Positions 1-8,359 of a stretch of 64,000 nucleotides of DNA are shown here, piece by piece (within the stretch, counting starts at the first letter, position 1; each line of letters begins with the position of its first letter). Source of the DNA: Mesorhizobium japonicum MAFF 303099. Lineage in GTDB: Bacteria; Pseudomonadota; Alphaproteobacteria; Rhizobiales; Rhizobiaceae. The stretch is taken from positions 806,001 through 870,000 of the forward strand of contig NC_002678.2 of NCBI RefSeq assembly GCF_000009625.1, in the 5' to 3' direction. Below the pieces are notes generated by a model. That model ran no database searches. It was not told the DNA's origin and worked only from the letters and a program-made list of their open reading frames with translations. The position numbers and the translations under genes were made by a program.

Positions 1-1653
1 CACGAGGGACGTGATCGCTGCCGCTAGCCGACTCATACCCGGCTTGTCTAGCTGCGCTAGGTCGTTCAAACCGAAGAAGTCGAGCAGGCGCTTGTTGAAG
101 AAGGTCGGATTGCCTTCCGGCGTCAGACGCCGAATCTGGACTGGAACCATGTCCACTAGCTGTGACAGCTCGCGCTCACGCTCTCTAAGCGCCTGCTGCG
201 CTCGCACCTCATCGTCTATATCCACAGAAACGCCATACCACTCTGCGACGGCTCCATCGTCATCGCGGCGAGGCTCTACCCTGCACTCGGACCAGCGATA
301 AGCGCCGTCCTTCTCAAGTAGGCGAAACCGCATGACAGCGGCGCTGCCGCTTTCGAAACAGGCCCGCAGTGTCCGCTGCACTTCGGGCGCATCTTCGGGA
401 TGGGCTAGCCCGTGCACCAATCCGTCGATAGACGGCGTCCGCAGAGATTCGAAGTTCCGAATAACGGAGCGGAAATGGTCCTGGTAGCGTTTGTTGAAGT
501 ACAACGGCTCGCCCGCAGGGGTGGCGCTCCAGACGCGGACCGGAAGTGCGTCAATCATCTGCTGCAGCTGCCGCTGGCTTTCCCGCAATGTGAGCACTGC
601 TTGCTGATGCTGGCGCGATATGGCCGCCACGATCAGCGCCGAGAACGCCGAGATGGCAAGAAACAGCTGCAGCATGATCTGGCTATGTTTCTGGGACTGC
701 GGATCGCTGATAAATTGGCTGGCGCCGGATATCGTGAATATCGCCGTGATCAGGGCGAGAAGGGTCAAGGTGACGGCGGCCCCCTTGAACTCGAAGCGGA
801 CGGCGGCCCAAAGCAGCGGCGGCATGACGATGTAGGCGAAAGGTAGATAGCCACTCAGCGAGAGCGTGGAGACAGAGAGGAAGATCAGACCAAGAACACC
901 CGCTTCCATCCACTGCCCGCCAGAGAGCCGGGTCTTCCCGCGCAAGTTCTGGAACACGACCACTGCCAGGGGCGCTACGATCAACACCCCAGTAGCGTCG
1001 CCGATCCACCATAGCGGCCAAGCAGTCGCGAAGGATTGCACGCCGAACCAGGCAAGCGTAGCACTCCCCACCGTCGCGCTCGCGAACGGCGCAAGGCCTG
1101 CGGCCAGCAGGACAAATGCGAGAACCTCCTGCAACGTCTCGAGCCGAACTGGACGCCGGCAGGCCAAGTTCACGAGCCACGCACCGGTGATCGCTTCAAG
1201 AGCGTTGCCGCTGTAGATCAGCAGGGCGACAGGCAGGGAATTGTGGAACCATAACGCGCTGCTGAATAGTTCCCCCAAGAGACCGGCGATCACCCACCAC
1301 GGCCAGCTTCGGGTGGGCGCGATGACAAGTGTCGCAATGAATAGCCCACTGGGAGGCCAAATCGAGATTCCTGTCCCGGGCACGACTGCGAGCGCCTGCG
1401 CAAATCCGGCGGCTAACACGTAGGCCGTAACAAAGAGTCCCAGGTGCAGAATCCGAGGGCGGGATGACCAGAGGTAGGATCTCCTGTTCGCCTCGAGGTC
1501 GGCAGTGGAATACTCGCGGGACCGAGCCAGTTCCACCGCCACAAGAGGTCGAGTATCTCCTTGCGATCCGGGTTCGGATCGGTCGAGGTCATCTTTCAGA
1601 GCGGGCGCCGCTTCCGAATTGGTTTCGCCCAACGAGTTGGATGCTGTCGTCAT
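1..1653 (-). CDS. MASE1-PAS membrane sensor protein, C-terminus cut by window edge
   Basis: The frame opens with ATG at 1653 and runs off the window start with no stop, so about 551 residues are visible. A polar N-terminal tail of about 60 residues is followed by a series of hydrophobic helices typical of the MASE1 sensory domain, including the stretch YLPFAYIVMPPLLWAAVRFE. Two PAS domains follow. The first begins near LQQMIDALPVRVWSATPAG and has the PAC-like ending EWYGVSVDIDDEVRAQQAL. The second begins near LVDMVPVQIRRLTPEG and is cut by the edge. The PAS style closely matches the kinase at 8360-10207. Most MASE1-PAS proteins of this kind end in a histidine kinase or GGDEF domain; the output domain lies outside the window, so the activity is unknown. 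It probably acts as an inner-membrane sensor. Confidence 0.85.
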   Translation of the reverse strand, partial: MTTASNSLGETNSEAAPALKDDLDRSEPGSQGDTRPLVAVELARSREYSTADLEANRRSYLWSSRPRILHLGLFVTAYVLAAGFAQALAVVPGTGISIWPPSGLFIATLVIAPTRSWPWWVIAGLLGELFSSALWFHNSLPVALLIYSGNALEAITGAWLVNLACRRPVRLETLQEVLAFVLLAAGLAPFASATVGSATLAWFGVQSFATAWPLWWIGDATGVLIVAPLAVVVFQNLRGKTRLSGGQWMEAGVLGLIFLSVSTLSLSGYLPFAYIVMPPLLWAAVRFEFKGAAVTLTLLALITAIFTISGASQFISDPQSQKHSQIMLQLFLAISAFSALIVAAISRQHQQAVLTLRESQRQLQQMIDALPVRVWSATPAGEPLYFNKRYQDHFRSVIRNFESLRTPSIDGLVHGLAHPEDAPEVQRTLRACFESGSAAVMRFRLLEKDGAYRWSECRVEPRRDDDGAVAEWYGVSVDIDDEVRAQQALRERERELSQLVDMVPVQIRRLTPEGNPTFFNKRLLDFFGLNDLAQLDKPGMSRLAAAITSLV

Positions 1654-2327
1654 TGGCTGCTCCTGCCGGACTAGGAAAGCCTTGGGACTGCCAACTGTTT
1701 GTATAGCACATTTTCAATGTCCGGGGGCGGCGAACTCGCGAGCCAAGCCTAGCCCAGCGACAGGAGACTCCTACCGACTCACGACATTGAACAGATGACC
1801 CCTGTTAGCCGAGCAACGATAGCGAGGGAGGCTGCCTGGGGTTCGCTGCGCCGGTTCACACGTCACTTTCGAAGCTGCGGACCGGTCGCAAAGCTGCGCG
1901 TGCCGGCCCGCCGCTTGATCAGGACTATCTGGAGCTGCGGCGTTTGGTGGTCGAGGGTGACTGCGCGTTAGGACTGGCGAGCTGCCAGCCCCTGCAATAT
2001 GGCGACATAAGGTACGATCACGACCTGCGTCCTCATCGCCCTTGCGCCTTGGGGAGCCGAGCAGGAACGGGGCGACCAGCGCCCAGCATCCCAAAATGGA
2101 AATCCAACGTTCGCCTAATCTCCTTAGCGATAGAGCCACGTCAGAGCAGCGTACGATCAGCATGCGATCTCGGCATTCCACGCCGCAACGGAAAGTTCGG
2201 AGAGCAATCGGGGCCTTCGGAGAGTATCCTCCAGCAGGTGTTTCTCGCGGCGGGTTTCAACACGCTTCCGAACAAAAGTAGTAATGGAACGGTCGTCGGT
2301 GAAAGGCGGAGTTGCAAGCGATGCAGA
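1654..2327. other. Intergenic, no gene recognised
   Basis: Several frames are open for up to about 270 codons, but none has a recognisable product or a convincing ribosome binding site. The base composition is less biased than in the neighbouring genes. It should hold the promoter of the sensor gene ending at 1653. Confidence 0.5.
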
Positions 2328-2555
2328 TCATCTCCCACCCCAAGTTCTCGCTTCGACCTGGACCGCAGCGGTCGCGCGGCGACACGCTGGCCCCGGGCCT
2401 CGCATATAGTGGAGTTCCGGTCTGTAGTGGGGAGCGACGAACTCGCGGATCGCGGCCCCGAGTCGGGTAACTGGCGACCTCAGGACGGGCTTGGCGAGGA
2501 AGGCCTGCGTATTGAGGGAGGCGCGCCGCGACAGCATTCCGACCAAATCATGCAT
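2328..2555 (-). CDS. Small hypothetical protein (75 aa), paralogue at 17619-17777
   Basis: The ATG at 2555 is preceded by GGAGG at a six-base spacing, so translation is plausible. The 75-residue product has no signal peptide or membrane segment. Its centre, with REFVAPHYRPELHYMR, closely resembles RQFVAPRYRPEHHQMR in the small ORF at 17619-17777, and both are followed by Arg-rich tails. I do not recognise the family. The upstream half is basic and leucine-rich. Two related copies in one window, one with a good ribosome binding site, suggest a real small-protein family rather than chance, but a decayed repeat that is no longer translated remains possible. Confidence 0.45.
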   Translation of the reverse strand: MHDLVGMLSRRASLNTQAFLAKPVLRSPVTRLGAAIREFVAPHYRPELHYMRGPGPACRRATAAVQVEARTWGGR

Positions 2556-3093
2556 TGTATCCTCCATGACGGGTTGCGGGCGGAAATCAGTATGCGTCGG
2601 ATCGGCCTGCGAACCAATTCTGCACGAGTATATGCACTGCGATGCCAAAGTCTTGGGCAGCCGGATTCAGTGTATGGGGGATCCCAATCGAAGAAAGCCC
2701 TTCGGACACTTGGTAGACGAAAATCAGATTCTCAAAGTAGGTGTATCTCAGATCTATTTACCTGATCGACTACAGCTAGCGCGCAATGCAGCGCTCCTCA
2801 GGCATCATATTTTCGGCTCGATCCACCGTCTGCTGGCGCAAGCCGGCCGTAGCCTGCTTCCGATCTATGCCCAGGGATAGGGTAACCTCTACCCTAGGCT
2901 CATAGACCGTCATCGATCGGCTGGCGTAACCTGGAAGGTGGCCGGTTTCGCTTGGGTGATGGCGTCGATGCACGGTGACGCATGGGCACGACGCTCAAAT
3001 TCGACAGGAGCCTCGTGCGCATCGTTGGCAAGAATTGATGCGGTACCCTTCCCCGCAGTGCCTTGCTGAGGGACCAGCTCAACGAGAGATTTG
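2556..3093. other. Intergenic upstream of the ABC operon
   Basis: No gene is recognised. The segment should hold the promoter of the binding-protein gene at 3094. It carries a perfect inverted repeat at 2878-2896, listed separately. Confidence 0.5.
2878..2896. promoter_or_regulatory. Inverted repeat, candidate operator
   Basis: Perfect seven-base arms TAGGGTA and TACCCTA are separated by five bases (ACCTC). The element lies about 200 bases upstream of the binding-protein gene at 3094. The geometry fits a dimeric regulator, but no regulator gene adjoins the operon. Confidence 0.35.
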
Positions 3094-4656
3094 ATGCAGA
3101 CCTCCCACTCTCGCACGACGAAGCGGTCCTCCGGGCGGAGCTTCGGCTTGCGGAGCTTGGTACTAGCCGTCTTTTTCCTCCTTTCGTTGGCGCCCGCCTA
3201 CGCCGCCAACGATGTGTTGCGTATTCCTTACGTCGCGGATGTCGGCACATTCGACCCGGACAATGGATTTGAGACCGGCGCGATCAGCGCGATCGACAGC
3301 GTCTACGAAGGGCTTGTCGAATACGTGCCGGGTTCGACCAAGGTCGTTGGCCGGCTGGCCAAAAGCTGGGAAATCTCGGACGACGGGCTGACTTACACCT
3401 TCCACCTGGTCGACGGTGTCAAGTTCCATGATGGCACGCCTTTCAATGCTGCCGCAGTCATAAAGTCTTTCGAGCGCCGCCGAGACCATGGTCTGATCTT
3501 CAGTTACTCGTTGGCTAACGTAAAGGAAATGCGGGCGGCCGACACTTCCACGGTCGTGCTCACACTTGTCCATCCTCAGCCATCGCTTTTGGATGCGCTA
3601 TCCAGCCCGTGGGGACCCAAGGTCATCAGTCCGGTTGCACTTGACGAACATGACAACGGCAACTCCGCGACGACCTGGCTCAACGAGCATGCGGTTGGCA
3701 CCGGCCCGTTCAAATTGGCAGAATTTAAGCGCGGTCAGCGCTACGTGCTTGAACGCAATGACGACTACTGGGGCAAAAAACCGTTCTTCAGGCAGATCCA
3801 GATTTCGGTTGTGCCCGATATCAGCCAGCAGATCCTTCAATTGCAGGCGGGGACGATCGACGCGGTGCCGCTCAACTATCCATTCGAGCAACTCACCAGC
3901 CTGCCCGAGGGTCTGGAGATCACCACAGCTCCGAGCATGGTACCGTACGCTCTCTTCGTTAAGCCGGACTCGCCGCTCCAAGATGCGGAAGTCCGAAAAG
4001 CCGTTTTGACGGCGATCAACCCGGCGCTTTGGATCAAGGACGCTTTCGGAGAGTTCGCGACCCTGTCAAGGTCGGTCTATCCTAATGTCATGCTGGACCC
4101 GGCGAATCCGATCCGGTTCCCGACCGAATTCGACGCGGCGAGGGCCGCGATAGCGAAACATGGCCCGGTAAAATTGGTCATTGGCCTTCACAGCGCGGCC
4201 CCAACCTACAGCCGCATCGCCGATCTGATGATAGCACAGCTGGCCTCGATCGGCGTAAAGGCAACTGCTTATGTGCTGCCCTCCGGCGCTGCTTACACCT
4301 TGAAGGATGACAAGAACCCTCCGGATTTGCTACTCACGATCGCGAGCCCGGACGCCGCTCATCCGGAAAGCCAGGCCAAGGTGTTCTTCGCGAAAGGCGG
4401 TGCCCTCAACTTTTTTGGCCGGGTCTTGCCAGAAGCCGATTCCATCGTGGATCAGGCTGGACAGTTGACCGACGTCAAGGAACGCAACGCTCTCTACGAG
4501 AGGGCGGGACAGATGTATTTTGATGCCGGCATCGTCATCCCGCTGGTCAACGTCAACGACGTGGTTGTCCACGCCAAGGGTCTGAAGGACCTTGGACTTC
4601 GCCCTGTTGATCCGCCCGGTAACATCGACTTCGCCACCGTTCGCTGGGGACCCTGA
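3094..4656 (+). CDS. ABC transporter substrate-binding protein, peptide/nickel/opine type (SBP family 5)
   Basis: This 520-residue protein should capture its ligand in the periplasm for the importer encoded downstream. The ATG at 3094 has a GAGAG motif just upstream; a TTG one codon earlier is less likely. A basic N-terminus followed by a hydrophobic stretch ending APAYA-AND is a Sec signal peptide with a clear cleavage site. The mature start (VLRIPYVADVGTFDP) and the segment LAKSWEISDDGLTYTFHL with KFHDGTPF are the family 5 signature region seen in DppA, OppA and NikA. It is the first gene of a four-gene operon, so the substrate is probably a peptide, opine or related amino compound. The exact ligand cannot be read from the sequence. 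A hairpin follows the stop codon. Confidence 0.93.
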   Translation: MQTSHSRTTKRSSGRSFGLRSLVLAVFFLLSLAPAYAANDVLRIPYVADVGTFDPDNGFETGAISAIDSVYEGLVEYVPGSTKVVGRLAKSWEISDDGLTYTFHLVDGVKFHDGTPFNAAAVIKSFERRRDHGLIFSYSLANVKEMRAADTSTVVLTLVHPQPSLLDALSSPWGPKVISPVALDEHDNGNSATTWLNEHAVGTGPFKLAEFKRGQRYVLERNDDYWGKKPFFRQIQISVVPDISQQILQLQAGTIDAVPLNYPFEQLTSLPEGLEITTAPSMVPYALFVKPDSPLQDAEVRKAVLTAINPALWIKDAFGEFATLSRSVYPNVMLDPANPIRFPTEFDAARAAIAKHGPVKLVIGLHSAAPTYSRIADLMIAQLASIGVKATAYVLPSGAAYTLKDDKNPPDLLLTIASPDAAHPESQAKVFFAKGGALNFFGRVLPEADSIVDQAGQLTDVKERNALYERAGQMYFDAGIVIPLVNVNDVVVHAKGLKDLGLRPVDPPGNIDFATVRWGP

Positions 4657-4659
4657 ACT

Positions 4660-4681
4660 CCGAACCATTCGGTTGGTTCGG
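4660..4681 (+). promoter_or_regulatory. Intercistronic hairpin after the binding-protein gene
   Basis: Perfect eight-base arms CCGAACCA and TGGTTCGG enclose a six-base loop, starting four bases after the stop at 4656. There is no T-run. A 3'-protecting or attenuating hairpin is more likely than a full terminator, because the ATPase gene starts 26 bases further on. Confidence 0.6.
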
Positions 4682-4706
4682 GAGCAGGTCGGGCTCGCAG
4701 GATAAA

Positions 4707-6497
4707 ATGGTCAAGGTTCCGCACCGAATGTCCGAACCCGTGGCCCAATCCGTCCTCGCCATCAAGGACCTCTCACTTACTCTCAGCCGCGAAGGCCGTC
4801 CTTCCCGCGTCCTCAACTCCATTAGTTTCGATATGTTTGCCGGCGAGATCGTCGCGCTCGTCGGAGAAAGCGGTTCCGGCAAGACCAGCATTGGGTTGAC
4901 GCTTCAGGGGCTGTTGCCCCGCGAATATCGGCCCCTGGTGGCGGGCTCGATTCGGCTTGCCGGGATCGAACTTGTCGGCGCGGGACGGCGCACCTGGCAG
5001 TCGGCGCGACGCCACCTGATTCGCGCGATCTCGCAAGATCCGATGAGCGCGCTCAACCCCACCATGACGATCCGCCGCCAGTTGCGGGAATCCAATGAAG
5101 GGTCAATCGACGACTGGCTCAGCCGAACCGGACTGCCCGACCCGGACCGGATTGCTGATGCGCTTCCGCATCGCCTGTCGGGAGGACAGCGTCAGCGTGT
5201 GCTCATTGCCATGGCGATGATGGCGAAACCGAAGCTGCTCGTCGCCGACGAACCGACCACCGCGCTCGACGTCACCACCCAGGCTCAGATCCTCGATCTC
5301 TTGCGCGATCTCGCGCGCGAGCAGCAGACGGCAATTCTGTTCATTACGCATGATTTGAGCGTGGCGGCCTCGCTGGCCGACCGCGTCCTTGTTCTCTACG
5401 CCGGACGCATCGTCGAAACGGGCCGCATGCTGGACGTGGCGCGCAACGCCGCCCACCCCTATTCGGCCGGCCTGCTCGCTGCTCGCTTCGATCTGGACTC
5501 CGATCGGCGACGACCGCTTCCCACGCTCCCGCCGGAGCGCACGGCCTCCATAAATTTCGAGAACGCCTGCGCCTACGCGACGCGATGCCCGATCGCCCAG
5601 CCAGATTGCACAGCGATCCGCCCGCCACTAACGCCTGCTACGGTCCACTCGGGCGCAGTCGCCTGTCTTCACCACGAACAAACACGGTTTGTGTCGGCGC
5701 AGCGTCCTGGTGAACCCTGGCCGGCCCAGGCGATTCAGGAGACCGCCGCTTTGAGGCTGTTCCACGTCGGAAAGTCTTATCCGACTGGCCCACGATCGTT
5801 TTGGGGACAACGTCGACCTCACCCCGCCCTCAAATCAGTCAACCTGTCGATCAAGCTGGGCGAGTGTGTGGCGCTGGTGGGCGAGAGTGGGGCCGGCAAG
5901 ACGACCCTTCTAAGGATCGCCGCCGGGCTCGTGGTTCCCGAGAGCGGCACCGTCACACGGTTCGACAAGCTTCCTCCGCAAGTCGTGTTTCAAGATCCGG
6001 TGGCGGCGCTAACGCCGTGGCTCACGATTGGCGAGCAGATTGGCGAGCGTCTGCGGGCCGTTTCGCTCGAGAGTGACTACGGTCGCCGTCGCGTCGGCGA
6101 GGCAATGAAGCTGGTGGGCCTCGATCCGATCCTGATGGACGCGCTACCGGCCGAGATGTCGGTCGGTCAGTGCCAGCGCGCTGTTTTGGCTCGCGCTGTT
6201 ATCGTCCCTCCAGGGCTCCTGCTCTGCGATGAGCCGATCAGCGCCATGGATGTGTCGCTGGCGGCCACCACCTTGAACCTTCTCAGCGACCTTCGGCGGC
6301 GGCTCGACATGGCGATGCTATTCGTGACCCACGACCTGGCCGCCGCCAGGATCATCGCCGATCGTGTCGCGGTGCTGAAGGACGGCGAGCTGGTCGAGGT
6401 TGCCGATCCGGATGCCATCATCGCAGCACCACAATCCGCCTACACGCGGTCTCTCATCGCGGCCATGCCGAGCCTGCAGGCCGGAGACAGACGATGA
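4707..6497 (+). CDS. ABC transporter ATP-binding protein, fused double ATPase (DppD-DppF type)
   Basis: This 596-residue cytoplasmic protein carries both ATPase halves that peptide importers usually encode as separate DppD and DppF subunits. The first half has Walker A GESGSGKT near residue 53, signature LSGGQRQR near 158 and Walker B LLVADEPTTALD near 180, then the Cys-containing oligopeptide-transporter C-terminal motif (CAYATRCPIAQPDC). The second half has Walker A GESGAGKTT near 392, an altered signature (MSVGQCQR instead of LSGGQ) near 483, and Walker B LLLCDEPISAMD near 504. The ATG at 4707 has AGGA just upstream; an in-frame ATG at 4728 is an alternative. The end overlaps the next gene by four bases (ATGA), which indicates translational coupling. 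Confidence 0.93.
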   Translation: MVKVPHRMSEPVAQSVLAIKDLSLTLSREGRPSRVLNSISFDMFAGEIVALVGESGSGKTSIGLTLQGLLPREYRPLVAGSIRLAGIELVGAGRRTWQSARRHLIRAISQDPMSALNPTMTIRRQLRESNEGSIDDWLSRTGLPDPDRIADALPHRLSGGQRQRVLIAMAMMAKPKLLVADEPTTALDVTTQAQILDLLRDLAREQQTAILFITHDLSVAASLADRVLVLYAGRIVETGRMLDVARNAAHPYSAGLLAARFDLDSDRRRPLPTLPPERTASINFENACAYATRCPIAQPDCTAIRPPLTPATVHSGAVACLHHEQTRFVSAQRPGEPWPAQAIQETAALRLFHVGKSYPTGPRSFWGQRRPHPALKSVNLSIKLGECVALVGESGAGKTTLLRIAAGLVVPESGTVTRFDKLPPQVVFQDPVAALTPWLTIGEQIGERLRAVSLESDYGRRRVGEAMKLVGLDPILMDALPAEMSVGQCQRAVLARAVIVPPGLLLCDEPISAMDVSLAATTLNLLSDLRRRLDMAMLFVTHDLAAARIIADRVAVLKDGELVEVADPDAIIAAPQSAYTRSLIAAMPSLQAGDRR

Positions 6498-7357
6498 TCG
6501 AAAGGCGGAGCACCGATACGATGCCTGCGCGGCCCCGGTTCAACTGGCGGGATTTCTTCCGGCGAGCCGGTTGGCTTGGAAGCGTTGGCATTATCGGCGT
6601 ACCTGCCGTGACCGTTGCGGCCGTGCTGGCGCCCTGGATAACTCCATTCGACCCGCAACTGCGTGTCGCGGTAGCCTATCTGCCGCCATCGGCTGGACAT
6701 TGGTTCGGCACCGACGAGATCGGCCGCGACCTGTTCTCGCGGGTTATCCTCGGCGTTCAATACACGTGGCTGCCAGGACTTTCCGTTATCGCGTTCACTC
6801 TCACTGTGGGGTCCCTGGTCGGAATGATTTCGGGACTGATGGGCGACAAGGTTGATCTAGTCGTCATGCGGCTCGGCGACCTGTTCCTCGTGCTGCCATC
6901 GACACTCATCTCACTCGCTGTGGTGGCCACGCTCGGACCCGGGCTCGTCAACACGATGATCGCGATCGCCATTGTCTGGTGGCCTTGGTACGCGCGCATA
7001 TCTCGTGATGAAATTCGGCGCCTCAAGGCCCGGCCACATTTCGAGGCGGCACGTATCGGGGGGGTCGGCGGGCAGCGCCTCCTTTGGCGCTATTTGCTGC
7101 CAGGGGTGGTCCCGGCGCTGCTCATCGCGGCCTCGCTGGATGTCGCCAACGTTATCATGACGTTGTCGCTGATGTCGTTCCTTGGTCTTGGATTGCCTGC
7201 ACCGGCGCCCGAACTGGGAGCGATGACATCGCGCACTCTCGACAGTCTTACCGTCCATTGGTGGCTGCCGATGCTGCCTGCGGCGATCATATTTCTCCTC
7301 TGCCTCCTCGCCAACCTTGCGGGCGACGGCGTTCGCGCCGCGCTGAGGGGGGTGTAA
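6494..7357 (+). CDS. ABC transporter permease, DppC type
   Basis: This 287-residue inner-membrane permease has the typical DppC arrangement: a cytoplasmic N-terminus, one transmembrane helix (about residues 30-55), the conserved HWFGTDEIGRDLFSRVI motif, and five further helices. The coupling loop that contacts the ATPase is visible as ARISRDEIRRLKARPHFEAARIGG around residues 165-190. The start overlaps the ATPase stop by four bases, and the next permease gene starts immediately after its stop. The DppC-type gene precedes the DppB-type gene here, the reverse of the common dppABCDF order. It should form the membrane channel with the product of the following gene. Confidence 0.92.
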   Translation: MIERRSTDTMPARPRFNWRDFFRRAGWLGSVGIIGVPAVTVAAVLAPWITPFDPQLRVAVAYLPPSAGHWFGTDEIGRDLFSRVILGVQYTWLPGLSVIAFTLTVGSLVGMISGLMGDKVDLVVMRLGDLFLVLPSTLISLAVVATLGPGLVNTMIAIAIVWWPWYARISRDEIRRLKARPHFEAARIGGVGGQRLLWRYLLPGVVPALLIAASLDVANVIMTLSLMSFLGLGLPAPAPELGAMTSRTLDSLTVHWWLPMLPAAIIFLLCLLANLAGDGVRAALRGV

Positions 7358-8347
7358 ATGTTGTCTTATCTCGCCAAGAGCGTTGCCGGCGCTATCGCCG
7401 TTCTCCTGTTGATGAGCTTCATCGTCTTCGGTCTCCAGAGCATTATCCCCGCCGATCCCGCGCGTGCCGTAGCCGGGCCGAACGCCCCGCTGGAGACGGT
7501 CGAAGCGATGCGCGAGCACCTCGGACTGGACGACCCGGCTGTCGTTCAGTACGGGCGCTTTCTATGGCGCCTTGCGCACGGCGACCTGGGGACGTCGGTG
7601 AGAACGCGGCAAGCGGTGTCCGACGACATACGGCAATTTCTTCCCGCTTCGCTCGAGCTTGTACTCGCGTCGATCTTTTTGGGAATGGCGCTGGCAATCA
7701 TCATGGCGACGCTTCAGTTTCTGATTCCGGGATCGGGCGGCATAAGACTGGCCATGGTGGGGCTAGGATCCACGCCGGTATTTCTGTCGGCCTTGCTTCT
7801 GGCATATTTTTTCTGGTTTCGGCTCGAATGGCTCCCCGGAGCCGGTCGGCTTGCCTACCCAGACTTCGCAGGCCCGACGGGGCTCAACATCATCGATGGA
7901 CTACTTCTCGGCCGACCTGACGTCATTGGGGACGCGCTGCTGCATTTGATCCTGCCGGCGCTTGCATTGGCATTACCCATTGGCATTGCGGTTGGGCGAA
8001 GCCTGAACGGTGCGCTTCATGATGTTATGAACCAGGCCTTCGTTCGCACGGCACGCGGCAAGGGTCTCAGCGAGACAACGGTGCTGTTGCGTCATGGTTT
8101 ACGCAATGCGGCCACGGCCCCGCTGTCCATGCTCGGCTTGCAGATCAGGCTTCTCTTCGGCAATTTGCTAGTGGTCGAACGCATTTTCGGCTGGCCGGGT
8201 CTGGGTCTCTATACGGTCCAGGCTTTTGCCAGCGCCGATCTCCCGGCAGTGCTGGGCGTCGCGATTGTTTTCGGGATCTTGTACATTCTGGCCAACGCGC
8301 TCATCGAGATCGGGCAGTCGTTGGCCGATCGCCGAATCAGTCTCTGA
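7358..8347 (+). CDS. ABC transporter permease, DppB type
   Basis: This 329-residue permease is the partner of the preceding DppC-type protein. The N-terminal helix, the segment IIPADPARAVAGPNAP with EHLGLDDP, and FLWRLAHGDLGTSVRTRQAV are characteristic of DppB. The coupling loop FVRTARGKGLSETTVLLRHGLRNAATAP lies around residues 225-255. The ATG directly abuts the stop of the upstream gene. It is the last gene of the importer operon, and the two-component kinase gene converges on it with only 12 bases between the stops. No terminator is visible in that gap. Confidence 0.93.
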   Translation: MLSYLAKSVAGAIAVLLLMSFIVFGLQSIIPADPARAVAGPNAPLETVEAMREHLGLDDPAVVQYGRFLWRLAHGDLGTSVRTRQAVSDDIRQFLPASLELVLASIFLGMALAIIMATLQFLIPGSGGIRLAMVGLGSTPVFLSALLLAYFFWFRLEWLPGAGRLAYPDFAGPTGLNIIDGLLLGRPDVIGDALLHLILPALALALPIGIAVGRSLNGALHDVMNQAFVRTARGKGLSETTVLLRHGLRNAATAPLSMLGLQIRLLFGNLLVVERIFGWPGLGLYTVQAFASADLPAVLGVAIVFGILYILANALIEIGQSLADRRISL

Positions 8348-8359
8348 AGGCGCACACAA

